64,000 nt of DNA from positions 62,001 through 126,000 of the forward strand of contig NW_014575402.1 of the NCBI RefSeq assembly GCF_000803265.1, written 5' to 3'. The notes below the pieces were generated by a model that did not search any database, was not told the DNA's origin, and saw only the letters and a list, made by a program, of their open reading frames with translations. The position numbers and the translations under genes were made by a program. Shown here one piece after another: positions 1 through 8,819 of the stretch (the first letter of the stretch is position 1; each line of letters starts with the position of its first letter). Origin of the DNA: Ordospora colligata OC4 (lineage: Eukaryota; Microsporidia; Ordosporidae).

Positions 1-2
1 AA

Positions 3-494
3 GTACAGGTGGACATGAGGAGCAAAGCAAGCAGTATTGGGTTGAAGATGATAAGTCCAGCATTAAAAGGATCACAATTGATATGCGTTGCAAATGTACT
101 GCAGCAGTTTGGATCTGTGTGTGTTGGAATGGAGATGATCAAGACAAACAATGAGGTTGGCATTTCAGCATGTGGAAGATACGAAAGCAATAAAGGAATC
201 TTTTGTGTGGGACTGCAACAATTTACAGCGCTAAGCATGAGCTATTATCACAGATTCAACAAAATGTTTGATGCAGGGGCTGAAGTGCACATGCCTCGTG
301 GTGATCCGATCAGTGGAGCAGTGGGATGTAGGCTTGTGACGCCAAAGGCGCAAGTTAGAGCAAGTTTCAACAGCAATATGATGTTAGGAATTGCACTTGA
401 GGAAAGAGTGATTGAAGGACTCTCGTTGAATGCAAATCTACAGGTTGGAAAGTCAGGATGCACTCATGGATTAGGGTTTTCATTGGAGTTCTGA
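3..494 (+). CDS. TOM40: Tom40-like outer-membrane beta-barrel pore, 5'-truncated by the window edge
   Basis: This is the C-terminal ~164 residues of a beta-barrel protein; the frame is open to the left edge, so the start lies outside the window and the in-frame GTG at 9 is not a real start. The chain alternates polar and hydrophobic residues in short strands with many glycines (for example FVSMSYYH-like and GISACGRYES-type strands) and ends in GLGFSLEF, a good beta-signal of the kind recognised by the SAM sorting complex. Tom40 is the only porin-type protein expected in microsporidia, where it imports proteins into mitosomes; VDAC is considered absent. The family call is by pattern and could be confused with other porin-3 members. 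The next gene, CCT6, follows on the same strand after a gap of about 80 nt. Confidence 0.65.
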   Translation, partial: VQVDMRSKASSIGLKMISPALKGSQLICVANVLQQFGSVCVGMEMIKTNNEVGISACGRYESNKGIFCVGLQQFTALSMSYYHRFNKMFDAGAEVHMPRGDPISGAVGCRLVTPKAQVRASFNSNMMLGIALEERVIEGLSLNANLQVGKSGCTHGLGFSLEF

Positions 495-573
495 TGAGCA
501 ATGGCAAATGAGCATGAATGATACAACGCATCTGGATAAAGCATTGATATGACTGGAATGAAAAATTTACCCC

Positions 574-2109
574 ATGAACTCTACGCACTCTGAAGCACAG
601 GTTACACAATCAGGGCAGGCAATAAGAATCAACAACAGCACAGCAATGACCTTATCTAGTCTGTTTTCCACATGCATAGGACCTTTTGGAAGCTACAAGG
701 CCTTGATCTCACCTGGACAGACACTCAGGATAGTGAAAGAAGGGAATATGCTGTGCAAGGAGATACAATTCACACATCCTACGTCTGTTATTATAACAAG
801 AGCAGCAACGTCTATGTACAGTACTTTTGGTGATGGGTCGTCTTCATTGATTGTGATGTGCAGTGAGATATTTAGCGCGGCGTTCAGACAGTTCTGTGAT
901 GGAGTAGCAATATCAAGGATATGCAATTCACTGCAATTATGTTTAAATGATGTGATGGGGCATATTAAAAGTGCTGAGAAACCGTATGAGGAGGGCACAC
1001 TGAGAATGATGGCGTACTATACAATACGAACGAAGGTTGATGAGGAGGAGGCGCACAAGCTGGCACAGATTCTTGCAGTGGCTGTTGAGAATGTGTCACA
1101 GTCGCCGTATTTTGATGTGAATATGGTTGAAGTGATAAAGATGCAAGAGGGAGATGTGTCTGAGACAGTGTATGTTGATGGTCTTGTACTTGATCACGGA
1201 GGTAGACATTATGGAATGCCGAGCAGTCTTGAAGACGTATGCATACTTGTGACTAACATGTCACTTGAGTATGAGAAGCCTGAGATTAATGCAGAGTTTT
1301 GTTATAGTTCATCAAGGCAAAGAGATGAACTTGCAGAGAAAGAAAGAGAATTTATTTTACAAAAGGCAAGGGCAATTGCTGAATTTGGAAAGAGATTGAA
1401 GGAAGTGCATGGAAAGAGCTTGCTTGTAGTGACAGAGAAGGGTATTGATCCGTATTCACTTGAAGTGTTTGCAGAGGCAGGGGTTTTGGCACTGAGACGA
1501 GCGAAAAGAAGGAATCTTGAAAGACTGGTGCGTATGTGTGGAGGAAGTGTGATCACACAGATTGGGCAGATGAATGAGAAGGTGCTTGGATACTGCAAAA
1601 AGGTTAGTAGCAGAAAGATAGGTGAGGACGTGTTTACATTTGTTGAGGGAACGCCATTCAAAGGATCATGCACGATCTTGATCCGTGGAAATAGCCAGCA
1701 TGAGATGAGCAGGATGGAGTCTGGAATCAAGGGTGCGCTGAAGAGCCTGCATGTGTCGATGAAAGACAAAACCTATATTGAAGGAGGGCTTTCATTGTAT
1801 AGATCGCTTGTTTTATATGTCAGATCGAGACTGGATGTGGTTTCTGAAAAGGATGTTGTTGGCTATAAAATAATGGAGAGTGTATTTTTGAGCATGATGA
1901 AAATTCTACTCAAGAACTCTGGAATGGATGTGCAAGATGAGCTCATTAAGATCCTTAGAGGTGCACAATGCGCGTCTGTTATTGACAACTTTTCTGTTGT
2001 ATCATCAGTGATTTCGAATGCAACTGTTGTAGCCTCAAGTCTGCTGTTAGTTGATGAAATAATCAAGGCAGGAAAGCCTATAAAGGAAAGCAAACCCGAG
2101 AATAATTAA
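574..2109 (+). CDS. CCT6: CCT6, zeta subunit of the TRiC/CCT chaperonin
   Basis: Subunit of the cytosolic group II chaperonin that folds actin, tubulin and WD40 proteins using ATP. The 511 residues are close to the usual ~540. Chaperonin motifs occur in order: IGPFGS (about 35-40), KEGNML (55-60, canonical TKDGxx with Asp replaced by Glu) and GDGSSS (86-91, canonical GDGTTS), with the nucleotide-binding Asp kept. Zeta identity rests on EIQFTHPT after the KEGN motif and on GLVLDHGGRHYGMP plus NMSLEYEKPEIN in the apical/intermediate region, which match CCT6 rather than other subunits. The C-terminal equatorial part is shortened: the usual GxMxxxxxxGVWDN segment is reduced to a few residues before LLLVDEIIKAG. 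The start ATG is directly preceded by CCCC, a motif seen at many starts here. It is convergent with the nucleoporin-like gene downstream. Confidence 0.92.
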   Translation: MNSTHSEAQVTQSGQAIRINNSTAMTLSSLFSTCIGPFGSYKALISPGQTLRIVKEGNMLCKEIQFTHPTSVIITRAATSMYSTFGDGSSSLIVMCSEIFSAAFRQFCDGVAISRICNSLQLCLNDVMGHIKSAEKPYEEGTLRMMAYYTIRTKVDEEEAHKLAQILAVAVENVSQSPYFDVNMVEVIKMQEGDVSETVYVDGLVLDHGGRHYGMPSSLEDVCILVTNMSLEYEKPEINAEFCYSSSRQRDELAEKEREFILQKARAIAEFGKRLKEVHGKSLLVVTEKGIDPYSLEVFAEAGVLALRRAKRRNLERLVRMCGGSVITQIGQMNEKVLGYCKKVSSRKIGEDVFTFVEGTPFKGSCTILIRGNSQHEMSRMESGIKGALKSLHVSMKDKTYIEGGLSLYRSLVLYVRSRLDVVSEKDVVGYKIMESVFLSMMKILLKNSGMDVQDELIKILRGAQCASVIDNFSVVSSVISNATVVASSLLLVDEIIKAGKPIKESKPENN

Positions 2110-2182
2110 AACGGATAATTTATTTACCTGTAGCAAGCAGTAATGCATATAATTATTATTTGCAGCAGTAACACATCTAAAT

Positions 2183-2218
2183 CTATCTTGTTAAAGGTAG
2201 CATTAAAGCACAAGATAG
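2183..2218. terminator. Hairpin between convergent 3' ends
   Basis: A perfect 9-bp inverted repeat (CTATCTTGT at 2183-2191 and ACAAGATAG at 2210-2218) with an 18-nt loop lies in the 115-bp gap between the convergent CCT6 and nucleoporin-like genes. It could act as a two-way 3'-end signal. A role is inferred from position only. Confidence 0.35.
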
Positions 2219-2224
2219 CTGAGT

Positions 2225-4438
2225 TTAGAATAGATTCCTGGTATTTGCAAACCTCAAAAATGCATTTGGGGTTTCTTGACTGGGCTCTTCTTGGTTTTTG
2301 ACCGTTGATACTGGAATTGAAGTTACATTACTTGCTAATGATTCAAATATACTAGATGGCATTGCATTTCCAATCATTCCAAACTGCACCGTCTGTTGTT
2401 GTTGTGATACTGGCTGGCCAAATATATTTGTATGTTGTTGTGGCATATTCACGAGTGGTTTCTGAATTTCAGGTAGCTCTTGTGTTGTTGTAACATTATC
2501 TAATTGATAATTGGTTGTATCAACAGTTACATGAGCATATTCCCTTTCTTTCGGGTTTTCATTCGAACAATTAACTTCCAACTTAGCTTCATTATTGGTT
2601 TGTGTATCTGATTTAGAATCATTCATGGTGTTTATACATTCTTTTGGGGTGTTAACCAACTCAGGTGTTTCCTGAGAATCAGTGTGTTTCTTATTGTGTT
2701 CTTTATCAATCTGTTGATTGGCAGGTATTCTCTTGTGTATATCTTGCATTTTTGACTCTGTATGTTCAACATCGCTCAATCCTTTTCCGATCTTAATTGC
2801 ATTAATATCTAGCTCAAGTCGCACGGTCTTTGCATGACTTATTGTATGCAGCAGTGGTTTTGAATAATGGACAATCTTCTTTCCCTCTCTGTTATCCATA
2901 GAGTCTATAACACTGTCAATGTATTTCACCGCGCTTTTTATGTTTTCTTCATCCATGGCTTCATAAGTCTCAAGACTGCCCTGCATCTGTGAAAGTTTCT
3001 CCGATATCTGCTGCTGCATAGACTTGTACTCCTCCAGTCTCATAATGTTCTTGTAAACCTGCTCTGTAAATAGTGACAGGTCGTTTGCATTGTACTTGTA
3101 CATCTTAAATGTCTTTTTATCAACGCATATATTTCTAAAATCTTCGATAACTGCGTCAACTTGTGCAGATAAGCTTTTAACCAGATTATCTATCTTTGGA
3201 TTCCCTGTAGAATTTATCTGGTGTTTATTATTGTGTTCAGGTTTCGCCTTCATGTCCATTTCAATTGATACATCGCTTTTGCAAACTACACGTTCTTGTA
3301 TATTGTCTTTATCTTCACATGCTGCACTCATCATATCACTCATTGAAAATTCTTGAACCTTTTTTTTATCTTCACATGCTGCATTCATCATATCACTCAT
3401 TGAAAACATTCTGTCGCTCTTTAAATTAGCTCCTGTACAAGCACTATCAACTTCTTTATCAATTGATTTCTCATTCACTGCATTACTCGTGTCTGTTTTT
3501 TGCATTCCTTCTTCTTTACAAAGATTATATTTTCTTTCTACAAGCTTGTTCATCACATGCTCTTCATTTATAGATACAGAACATTCATTTATCTTTTCAC
3601 AATCAATTCCCACAACTTCAAACTTACTCAAGACTCCATCCTCATCAATCATGAACACCAGTCCTGCTAAATAGTCAATTCCTGTAAGATACCTCACATC
3701 AAACATCTCGTTTGTTCTTAACACAAGAAATCTGATCTCCTCCTCCATATCAAGTTCACACAAATCCATGTCAAGAAGTAAAATTTTCGATGACTTACTC
3801 GATGATAGAATATTTGCCCCGTGGAAATCACAATAGTAATAATGGCATTCGTTCCATTCTCTATTGTATTCAATATCCCCTGTAGATATTCCATTAGCAA
3901 CTTCGCTTTTTCCACACACAAGCTTATCCATACAGACAACAATTATCTCCCCATCATGACTTCTAAATACTCTCTGCACTCCTTCATGTCCCATATATCT
4001 CCTATCAGAGCGAACAACTGCATCAGGAAGGACAAAATCTCTGACATCATCATACTCACTCGAAAACTTCCCATTATTGTACACATAAAGAATTCCGTCT
4101 TCAGTTAGCAGCCCAATCCATTCGTTCCATATTTCACATCTTCTCAACTCATCTACTGTGCTTATCCTCAACACTTCTTTATTCAAAAAGTCATACACAA
4201 TCACTCCATTCTTCTTGGTGGCAACAACCTTCTCGCCATCTTTGCTCAAGTACACAACATCCTCCTCTACCTTTACGCCATCTATAAACAATGTGGTTCC
4301 ATAAACTATTGCAAGATGCCCATTTACACTGCAAATCCTTGAGAACTCCTTTGGCATTTGCATTCCATGCGCAACACTACGCTCCTTAACAAAAAAACTA
4401 GCCTTCCTTGCTATCTCATCAATATCAATCTTTTGCAT
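2225..4438 (-). CDS. Nup159/Nup214-like nucleoporin (beta-propeller, coiled coil, FG-type tail)
   Basis: 737 residues from the ATG at 4438; the frame runs three codons further to a TTG that is unlikely to be used. The N-terminal ~270 residues are rich in short beta-strands with recurring hydrophobic triplets and Asp/Asn turns, as in a WD-type propeller. A polar linker with a 19-residue tandem duplication follows, then a charged helical stretch of about 100 residues likely to form a coiled coil, a Ser/Thr/Asn/Gln-rich segment, and a C-terminal region with NIFGQP, QFGMIG, polyglutamine and a terminal FANTRNLF. Propeller, FG-type tail and helix is the composition of Nup159 (yeast) and Nup214, which sit on the cytoplasmic face of the nuclear pore and recruit the mRNA-export helicase Dbp5. 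The order of FG and coiled-coil parts differs from yeast Nup159, so the orthology is tentative. Confidence 0.5.
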   Translation of the reverse strand: MQKIDIDEIARKASFFVKERSVAHGMQMPKEFSRICSVNGHLAIVYGTTLFIDGVKVEEDVVYLSKDGEKVVATKKNGVIVYDFLNKEVLRISTVDELRRCEIWNEWIGLLTEDGILYVYNNGKFSSEYDDVRDFVLPDAVVRSDRRYMGHEGVQRVFRSHDGEIIVVCMDKLVCGKSEVANGISTGDIEYNREWNECHYYYCDFHGANILSSSKSSKILLLDMDLCELDMEEEIRFLVLRTNEMFDVRYLTGIDYLAGLVFMIDEDGVLSKFEVVGIDCEKINECSVSINEEHVMNKLVERKYNLCKEEGMQKTDTSNAVNEKSIDKEVDSACTGANLKSDRMFSMSDMMNAACEDKKKVQEFSMSDMMSAACEDKDNIQERVVCKSDVSIEMDMKAKPEHNNKHQINSTGNPKIDNLVKSLSAQVDAVIEDFRNICVDKKTFKMYKYNANDLSLFTEQVYKNIMRLEEYKSMQQQISEKLSQMQGSLETYEAMDEENIKSAVKYIDSVIDSMDNREGKKIVHYSKPLLHTISHAKTVRLELDINAIKIGKGLSDVEHTESKMQDIHKRIPANQQIDKEHNKKHTDSQETPELVNTPKECINTMNDSKSDTQTNNEAKLEVNCSNENPKEREYAHVTVDTTNYQLDNVTTTQELPEIQKPLVNMPQQHTNIFGQPVSQQQQTVQFGMIGNAMPSSIFESLASNVTSIPVSTVKNQEEPSQETPNAFLRFANTRNLF
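3308..3421 (-). repeat. 57-nt in-frame tandem duplication inside the nucleoporin-like gene
   Basis: Two adjacent ~57-nt copies (3308-3364 and 3365-3421) are nearly identical over the first ~42 nt and encode consecutive 19-residue units of the form FSMSDMMxAACEDKxxxQE. Length is a multiple of three, so the frame is preserved. The high identity suggests a recent duplication. Confidence 0.85.
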
Positions 4439-4562
4439 CCTCCACAATTATCCAGGCATTATCTCAAAATATTTTAATCAACAAAAATCTATCTTTACAT
4501 AGGCTATGCTAGCATATTGTATTTTATCAAGTAGGATGCAGAACTTATTTTCATTCTGCACA

Positions 4563-5363
4563 TCAATCGCATCCAATTTTGTAATCTAGTGCAGTAAGTG
4601 CTATCGCAAATGCTTGTACGCCTGTCCACGGATATGCATAGTCAAGAATGTATTTATATCGAGAAACTTTACCAAAAGTTAATGTTACATACGTAGGATC
4701 CAGTGGATGTACCAGCTGAAAATTCTTTACAGACGGAGTTGTCACCCGTCCATTGAAATTCAAAGAATAGCTGTTGGTCTCTACATTGTAGTACGGTTCT
4801 TTGTTTCTCATCACTATTGGTTTGCCAGTTGATTCAGCCATCCCCATAAACAGCACTGAAAACTCCCTTGGACCTCTACGCTTGAATACTGATGTTAGAT
4901 ACCTGATCTCTACTACTTTTTGATCATTTTGTTCTAGGCTATATTTGGTACCCAGAATATTTGATCTGAGGCATCCCACATATTCTTCTGCATCTTGATC
5001 AAGCGAGTATATTTCAAACCCACAAATCGTTCTGCGTGCCTTCAGTAACTTGTGAGGTGCATAATCTTGGCTCTCATACAGGTACTCATTCAGAAATCCA
5101 TAATTCACATCAAGCTTTCCTCTCGACACCTTGCCAACAGGATAAGGATTAAACACAGCGTTTCTTCGCTCTTGTTGTATCTTATTAGATGCAAGGGCAA
5201 GTAGGTCCTTGCCATCGCATTCAAAAGCAACTTCATCTAAGTGATCCATCAATAGGCCTAGCTCTGGAGAGTATGAAAACTCATATACAGGAGGAGGTGT
5301 CACTTCAGTATTACCCTCCATGACTGCACATAGGCATGTGCTATTATATTTCCCTTCATCCAT
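4563..5363 (-). CDS. Tubby C-terminal domain protein
   Basis: A Tubby-like protein: the C-terminal 140 residues carry the family signature nearly intact, namely EYVGCLRSNILGTKY, EFSVLFMG, SYSLNFNGRVT, SVKNFQLVH, YVTLTFGKV and QAFAIALTALDYKIGCD, ending exactly where Tubby proteins end. The fold is a 12-strand barrel around a central helix that binds PI(4,5)P2 at the plasma membrane. The first in-frame ATG is at 5363 (266 aa). The frame stays open 24 codons further, starting just after a TAG with no ATG, so either 5363 is the start or an upstream exon was missed; the conserved core does not need the extra residues. The gene is divergent from the Sel1-repeat gene, and a 7+7 bp palindrome sits in the shared promoter at 5549-5563. 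Confidence 0.88.
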   Translation of the reverse strand: MDEGKYNSTCLCAVMEGNTEVTPPPVYEFSYSPELGLLMDHLDEVAFECDGKDLLALASNKIQQERRNAVFNPYPVGKVSRGKLDVNYGFLNEYLYESQDYAPHKLLKARRTICGFEIYSLDQDAEEYVGCLRSNILGTKYSLEQNDQKVVEIRYLTSVFKRRGPREFSVLFMGMAESTGKPIVMRNKEPYYNVETNSYSLNFNGRVTTPSVKNFQLVHPLDPTYVTLTFGKVSRYKYILDYAYPWTGVQAFAIALTALDYKIGCD

Positions 5364-5548
5364 CGTTTCAGCATCTGCAAACCAATGGCATTTGAAAACA
5401 TTGATCCAACCGTTTTCTAGAGCATACAAACGCACATGCTACAAATGCATATAGTTTACAAATGAATAACTGGTACGTAATTAAATACCGTTTTGCTTGT
5501 TTTTGCTAATGCACATTGCATAATCGGCTAGCATTTATCTCAAACTCA

Positions 5549-5563
5549 ATTATGCTGCATAAT
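5549..5563. promoter_or_regulatory. Palindrome in a divergent promoter
   Basis: ATTATGC-T-GCATAAT, a perfect 7-bp inverted repeat with a 1-nt spacer, lies between the divergent Tubby and Sel1-repeat genes. The size and symmetry suit a dimeric regulator. No factor can be named. Confidence 0.3.
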
Positions 5564-5669
5564 CAGAGTCAATTGGCTGTGCATGTGACAGATTAGTAAA
5601 AGAGGATCTGGAGAGACGCGATTAGTGCAACACATGTGTTAAGATTCTCCTTTAGAGCATTCCCTGTGA

Positions 5670-6854
5670 ATGAAGTCGTTTTTTGGAAGACTTAACAAAA
5701 CGCTCAAGCACGACTTCGAAAAGGCAATCCAATCGGAGTCAAACGAAGAAATCTTCAATCTACTGCGAGAGTACATGAAATTCATAGAAGATGAAAATGA
5801 GTCATATAAATACCTGTTTGTCATTGGACAAAATCCCCTAGATGAACTCAAGGATACGCAAAAGTCTATGGAAAAGTTTAATACTAAATGTCTTTCGTTC
5901 CTGATAAAAACAGTGAACAACAGCGATAGTCTGCATCCATATGATTCCACACTCTCTGAGGCACAGACATTCATGGGTCTAGGATACGAGTTCGGGTTGT
6001 TTGGACTCAGCAAAGACGATATTAAAGCAGTAGGATACTACTCGTCAGCTGCCAGACAGAACCATCCGATTGGAACATTCAGGATGGGACAATGTCTTGA
6101 AAAGGGCATAGGAAAGCCAAAAAATTGGAAGCATGCACTTGATTTCTATAGATGCTCTGCAAAACTCGGATACATTGCTGGAATGCACACATATGGATCT
6201 GTTCTTATTCATGGCGACATGGGCAGCAAGAAAGATATACAGAGTGGGTTATTCTACTTAAAGCTTGCCGTTAGAAAGGCAACCCACGAATATCCATATC
6301 CTTACTATGATCTAGCACAGATCTACGAATCAAACATGACATCTGGCGAGATACAGACTGATGAAGAATATGCATTCCGCATGTATCTCAAAGGCGCAGA
6401 GCTTTCCTGTCCAAATTGCCAGTACAGAGTGGCAAAGTGCTATGAAACAGGCGAGCTAATGCAGGAGCGAAATCTTGCCCTTGCATATAATTGGTATAAG
6501 AAAGCATCAGAACTTGGTCAAATAGACGCACAGATGTCCTATTCTCGGATCCTGTTCACTGGAATTGATGGAATAGTCCAATCAGACCTGAATGAGTCGC
6601 TCTTTTGGGCACTCAAGGCCGCCATCAAAGGACATCCACAAGCAGCTTATTCAGTTGCAGAGTTTGCAGAGGCAGAAAATAACGGAACAGGCAATACTCT
6701 CCTTGCAATCTGGTGGTACACAGTATCTTATGAGTTTGGAAACACACAGGCAAAGTCAAAAATCAACATGCTTCAGCACCAAATAGACATCCAAAACCGG
6801 GGATCAAAAGAGCCAAAGTGCTGTGGGTGTTTCTGCTGGTCCTCAACCAAATAA
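5670..6854 (+). CDS. Sel1-repeat protein, Chs4/Skt5-like (chitin synthase activator candidate)
   Basis: 394 residues dominated by Sel1-type TPR repeats: successive helices with the spaced pattern of GxxYExGxG-like and AxxYYxxAAxxxxxxAxxxLG, for example AVGYYSSAARQNHPIGTF, ALDFYRCSAKLGYIAGM and AYNWYKKASELGQIDAQM. The C-terminus is CCGCFCWSSTK, a cysteine cluster well suited to S-acylation; yeast Chs4/Skt5 is instead prenylated at its C-terminal CaaX. In fungi Chs4/Skt5 binds and activates chitin synthase, and microsporidian spores have a chitin endospore, so this role is attractive but inferred. Other Sel1 proteins (for example Hrd3/Sel1L) have a signal peptide, absent here. The ATG follows TCCCTGTGA, matching the CCC-type start context of neighbours. 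Confidence 0.7.
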   Translation: MKSFFGRLNKTLKHDFEKAIQSESNEEIFNLLREYMKFIEDENESYKYLFVIGQNPLDELKDTQKSMEKFNTKCLSFLIKTVNNSDSLHPYDSTLSEAQTFMGLGYEFGLFGLSKDDIKAVGYYSSAARQNHPIGTFRMGQCLEKGIGKPKNWKHALDFYRCSAKLGYIAGMHTYGSVLIHGDMGSKKDIQSGLFYLKLAVRKATHEYPYPYYDLAQIYESNMTSGEIQTDEEYAFRMYLKGAELSCPNCQYRVAKCYETGELMQERNLALAYNWYKKASELGQIDAQMSYSRILFTGIDGIVQSDLNESLFWALKAAIKGHPQAAYSVAEFAEAENNGTGNTLLAIWWYTVSYEFGNTQAKSKINMLQHQIDIQNRGSKEPKCCGCFCWSSTK

Positions 6855-7026
6855 TGTACTTTTCTAGCCATGAGCTTCTACAAAGGTAAATATAGCTGTA
6901 TTTCACAACATAATAGATTTACTAATTAAAATATATTGCTAAATCGTTCAACATCGGTTGTGTTTGTCTAAACCATCAAAGCTTACAAGCATCTTCATCT
7001 TCTCACCAAATTCCTATGTTACACAC

Positions 7027-7488
7027 TCATCCGTAATGCTCACCTTTTTTTATCCCTTCTATATCGTATAACAGTACATACTCTGATTCCTCATAACTAT
7101 CGGGAATAAATCCAAACTTGAATTTGTAATTGTATGTGAATAGGTCTTTGCCGATCCTTTCTACTTCATCATTGAGCTTCAGAAGCTCTCCGTACTTCAC
7201 ATAGACTAATAATCTTTTGAATTTGTGGAATTCGAGGATCTTTCTGATCCAGCTTGCCAGGCTCTCAAGCCCATAAGATACTTCAATTCTTAAAACATCT
7301 GCCTCTGCAATGTCTCCATTCTTTGTGTAACACAGCCGATACCTTATGGTTTTTCCTGGAATTGTTGGATGTGGCATGCACACAACTCTTTTGTGTTCTT
7401 CCCGGTAACCTGTTGGAATCGAGCTTGCATGACTCTGTGAATCCTTCTTGACTCCAAACGGATCCTCCTTGTGAAATCGTTCATCCAT
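7027..7488 (-). CDS. Hypothetical protein, 153 aa
   Basis: No family recognised. The protein is predicted soluble with mixed alpha/beta character, has no signal peptide or membrane segment, and is hydrophilic for the first 40 residues. A more conserved-looking part runs from IRYRLCYTKNG to YKFKFGFIPDS. The start ATG is preceded by GCCCAATAGTGA, which fits the start context seen in this region and supports that the frame is a gene. Confidence 0.6.
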   Translation of the reverse strand: MDERFHKEDPFGVKKDSQSHASSIPTGYREEHKRVVCMPHPTIPGKTIRYRLCYTKNGDIAEADVLRIEVSYGLESLASWIRKILEFHKFKRLLVYVKYGELLKLNDEVERIGKDLFTYNYKFKFGFIPDSYEESEYVLLYDIEGIKKGEHYG

Positions 7489-7780
7489 TCACTATTGGGC
7501 TTGTCATGGGGTCTTCCAGACATAAAAACAATCTTCGGCCACTATGGATAAACCCATAAACAGCACAAAATTTCAACAAAACACGTTACAATAAAATTTC
7601 AAAGATGTCTGACACGCATATCCAATTAGGCAAAGCGCTCTTACCATCTCAGTAATTGTAGGAAAATTGACTCATGTTGGTCCGCATAGACTTCCACTTA
7701 AGATTTTCCAGGGGTAAACTGGAAATTTTAATATATGCCTTACAGATTGTCTCGTTGAATTTTTTTGCATTAATAATCTT
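7489..7780. other. 292-bp intergenic region with small hairpins and an Sm-like site
   Basis: No protein gene is seen. It contains a 7-bp hairpin (TTTCCAG at 7705-7711, CTGGAAA at 7719-7725). On the minus strand an AATTTTGTG (7564-7572) is followed by a 5-bp hairpin (7543-7558). That arrangement resembles the 3' part of an spliceosomal snRNA, but no diagnostic snRNA core motif was found. Confidence 0.3.
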
Positions 7781-8560
7781 TCATACTTGATAGCGCCTTG
7801 AAAGCCTGAGTATACTAGAATAGTCTCCTTCTACCCAATCTTTCGTTTTACTTTTGGTTTTATGTGTATCAGAATGCTTTGTTAAACTATCCATTGGTTT
7901 ATCAGACACTGACTCGGAATTCATATCGACAATATGATGCTCTTCATTGTTCTTCTCATCAGTTGTTGGCTTTGCAGACTTACCATGCTGCACATTCTTA
8001 ACAATTATCGCTATTCCTCGAGTTTTATTAATATTTTCCTCGTTATTAGAACATTCTTCTTCGGCCACTTCATCTACTGAGGTTCTTGTGCTGATCATAG
8101 ATGCATCTGTCATGTTATTCACAGATTCGTATCCATCAGGAGCTATTGTACTTGTACTAAGATCTTCAAATGTCAATCCTTGATCATGCATCTTTTTATA
8201 TACCTTTCTAATTATGCTTAGCTTTTCCAGTAGCCTGAATTCATAATCCTTCAGAAGCATTCCAAGCTCTTCTCCCTCTTCAAAATCCCTTCTACACACG
8301 TTATTTACACTCCCTGTTACAAGCACATCAAAGCAGTACTTGTTGCCAAGCTCATGCACATTCTTGATCTGTATCCAGTCTATTTTCTTGTTGTTAGATG
8401 CTGTATTTTTCGCATAGCACATGTCTATAACATCTAAGTACATATCTCGAAGCTCATCTATTGTAGCATCCTCAAGTCCTTCAGCCTCTATCATTCGTCT
8501 AAAATCAGTTCCGTATATTCCAAGCATTTGTGCAAATACCTGACTTTTGTTTGTGTGCAT
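7781..8560 (-). CDS. Hypothetical protein, 259 aa
   Basis: No family recognised. The likely start is the ATG at 8560, preceded 16 nt upstream by GCCCTTG; the frame extends 32 codons further only to a TTG. Residues 1-140 look folded and mostly helical, with an N-terminal segment QVFAQMLGIYGTDFRRM and a middle segment WIQIKNVHELGNKYCFDVLV. The remaining C-terminal half is hydrophilic, rich in Ser, Thr, Asn and Glu, and probably disordered. No signal peptide or membrane helix. Confidence 0.6.
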   Translation of the reverse strand: MHTNKSQVFAQMLGIYGTDFRRMIEAEGLEDATIDELRDMYLDVIDMCYAKNTASNNKKIDWIQIKNVHELGNKYCFDVLVTGSVNNVCRRDFEEGEELGMLLKDYEFRLLEKLSIIRKVYKKMHDQGLTFEDLSTSTIAPDGYESVNNMTDASMISTRTSVDEVAEEECSNNEENINKTRGIAIIVKNVQHGKSAKPTTDEKNNEEHHIVDMNSESVSDKPMDSLTKHSDTHKTKSKTKDWVEGDYSSILRLSRRYQV

Positions 8561-8819
8561 TTCTGTACTACAAGGGCTATCAGATTGCACGGTATCTGGT
8601 GTGTCACAATCTACATGCAATGATCTATCTATCAGCAGAGATTCACTTATATGCAATGACCTCTGATCTACTTATCAATATATATTCGCCTATATCACTG
8701 ATACATCGGCTGCATCTACATAACGAATCTATAACTGAATGAAAAATTCTATATTGGATGATTGGAAATCATCGAAACAATCGTTTTAATAAAGATATTT
8801 AATTTGGATACATTCACAC

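Noticed and set aside
5436..5521. Upstream exon for the Tubby gene via GTAAAC...TTGTAG
   Set aside because: No upstream ATG stays in frame to the putative donor; the Tubby core is complete from ATG 5363.
7027..7488. PDE6D/RhoGDI-like FGFIP string in the 153-aa protein
   Set aside because: It sits too near the C-terminus for that fold, and no other family residues are present.
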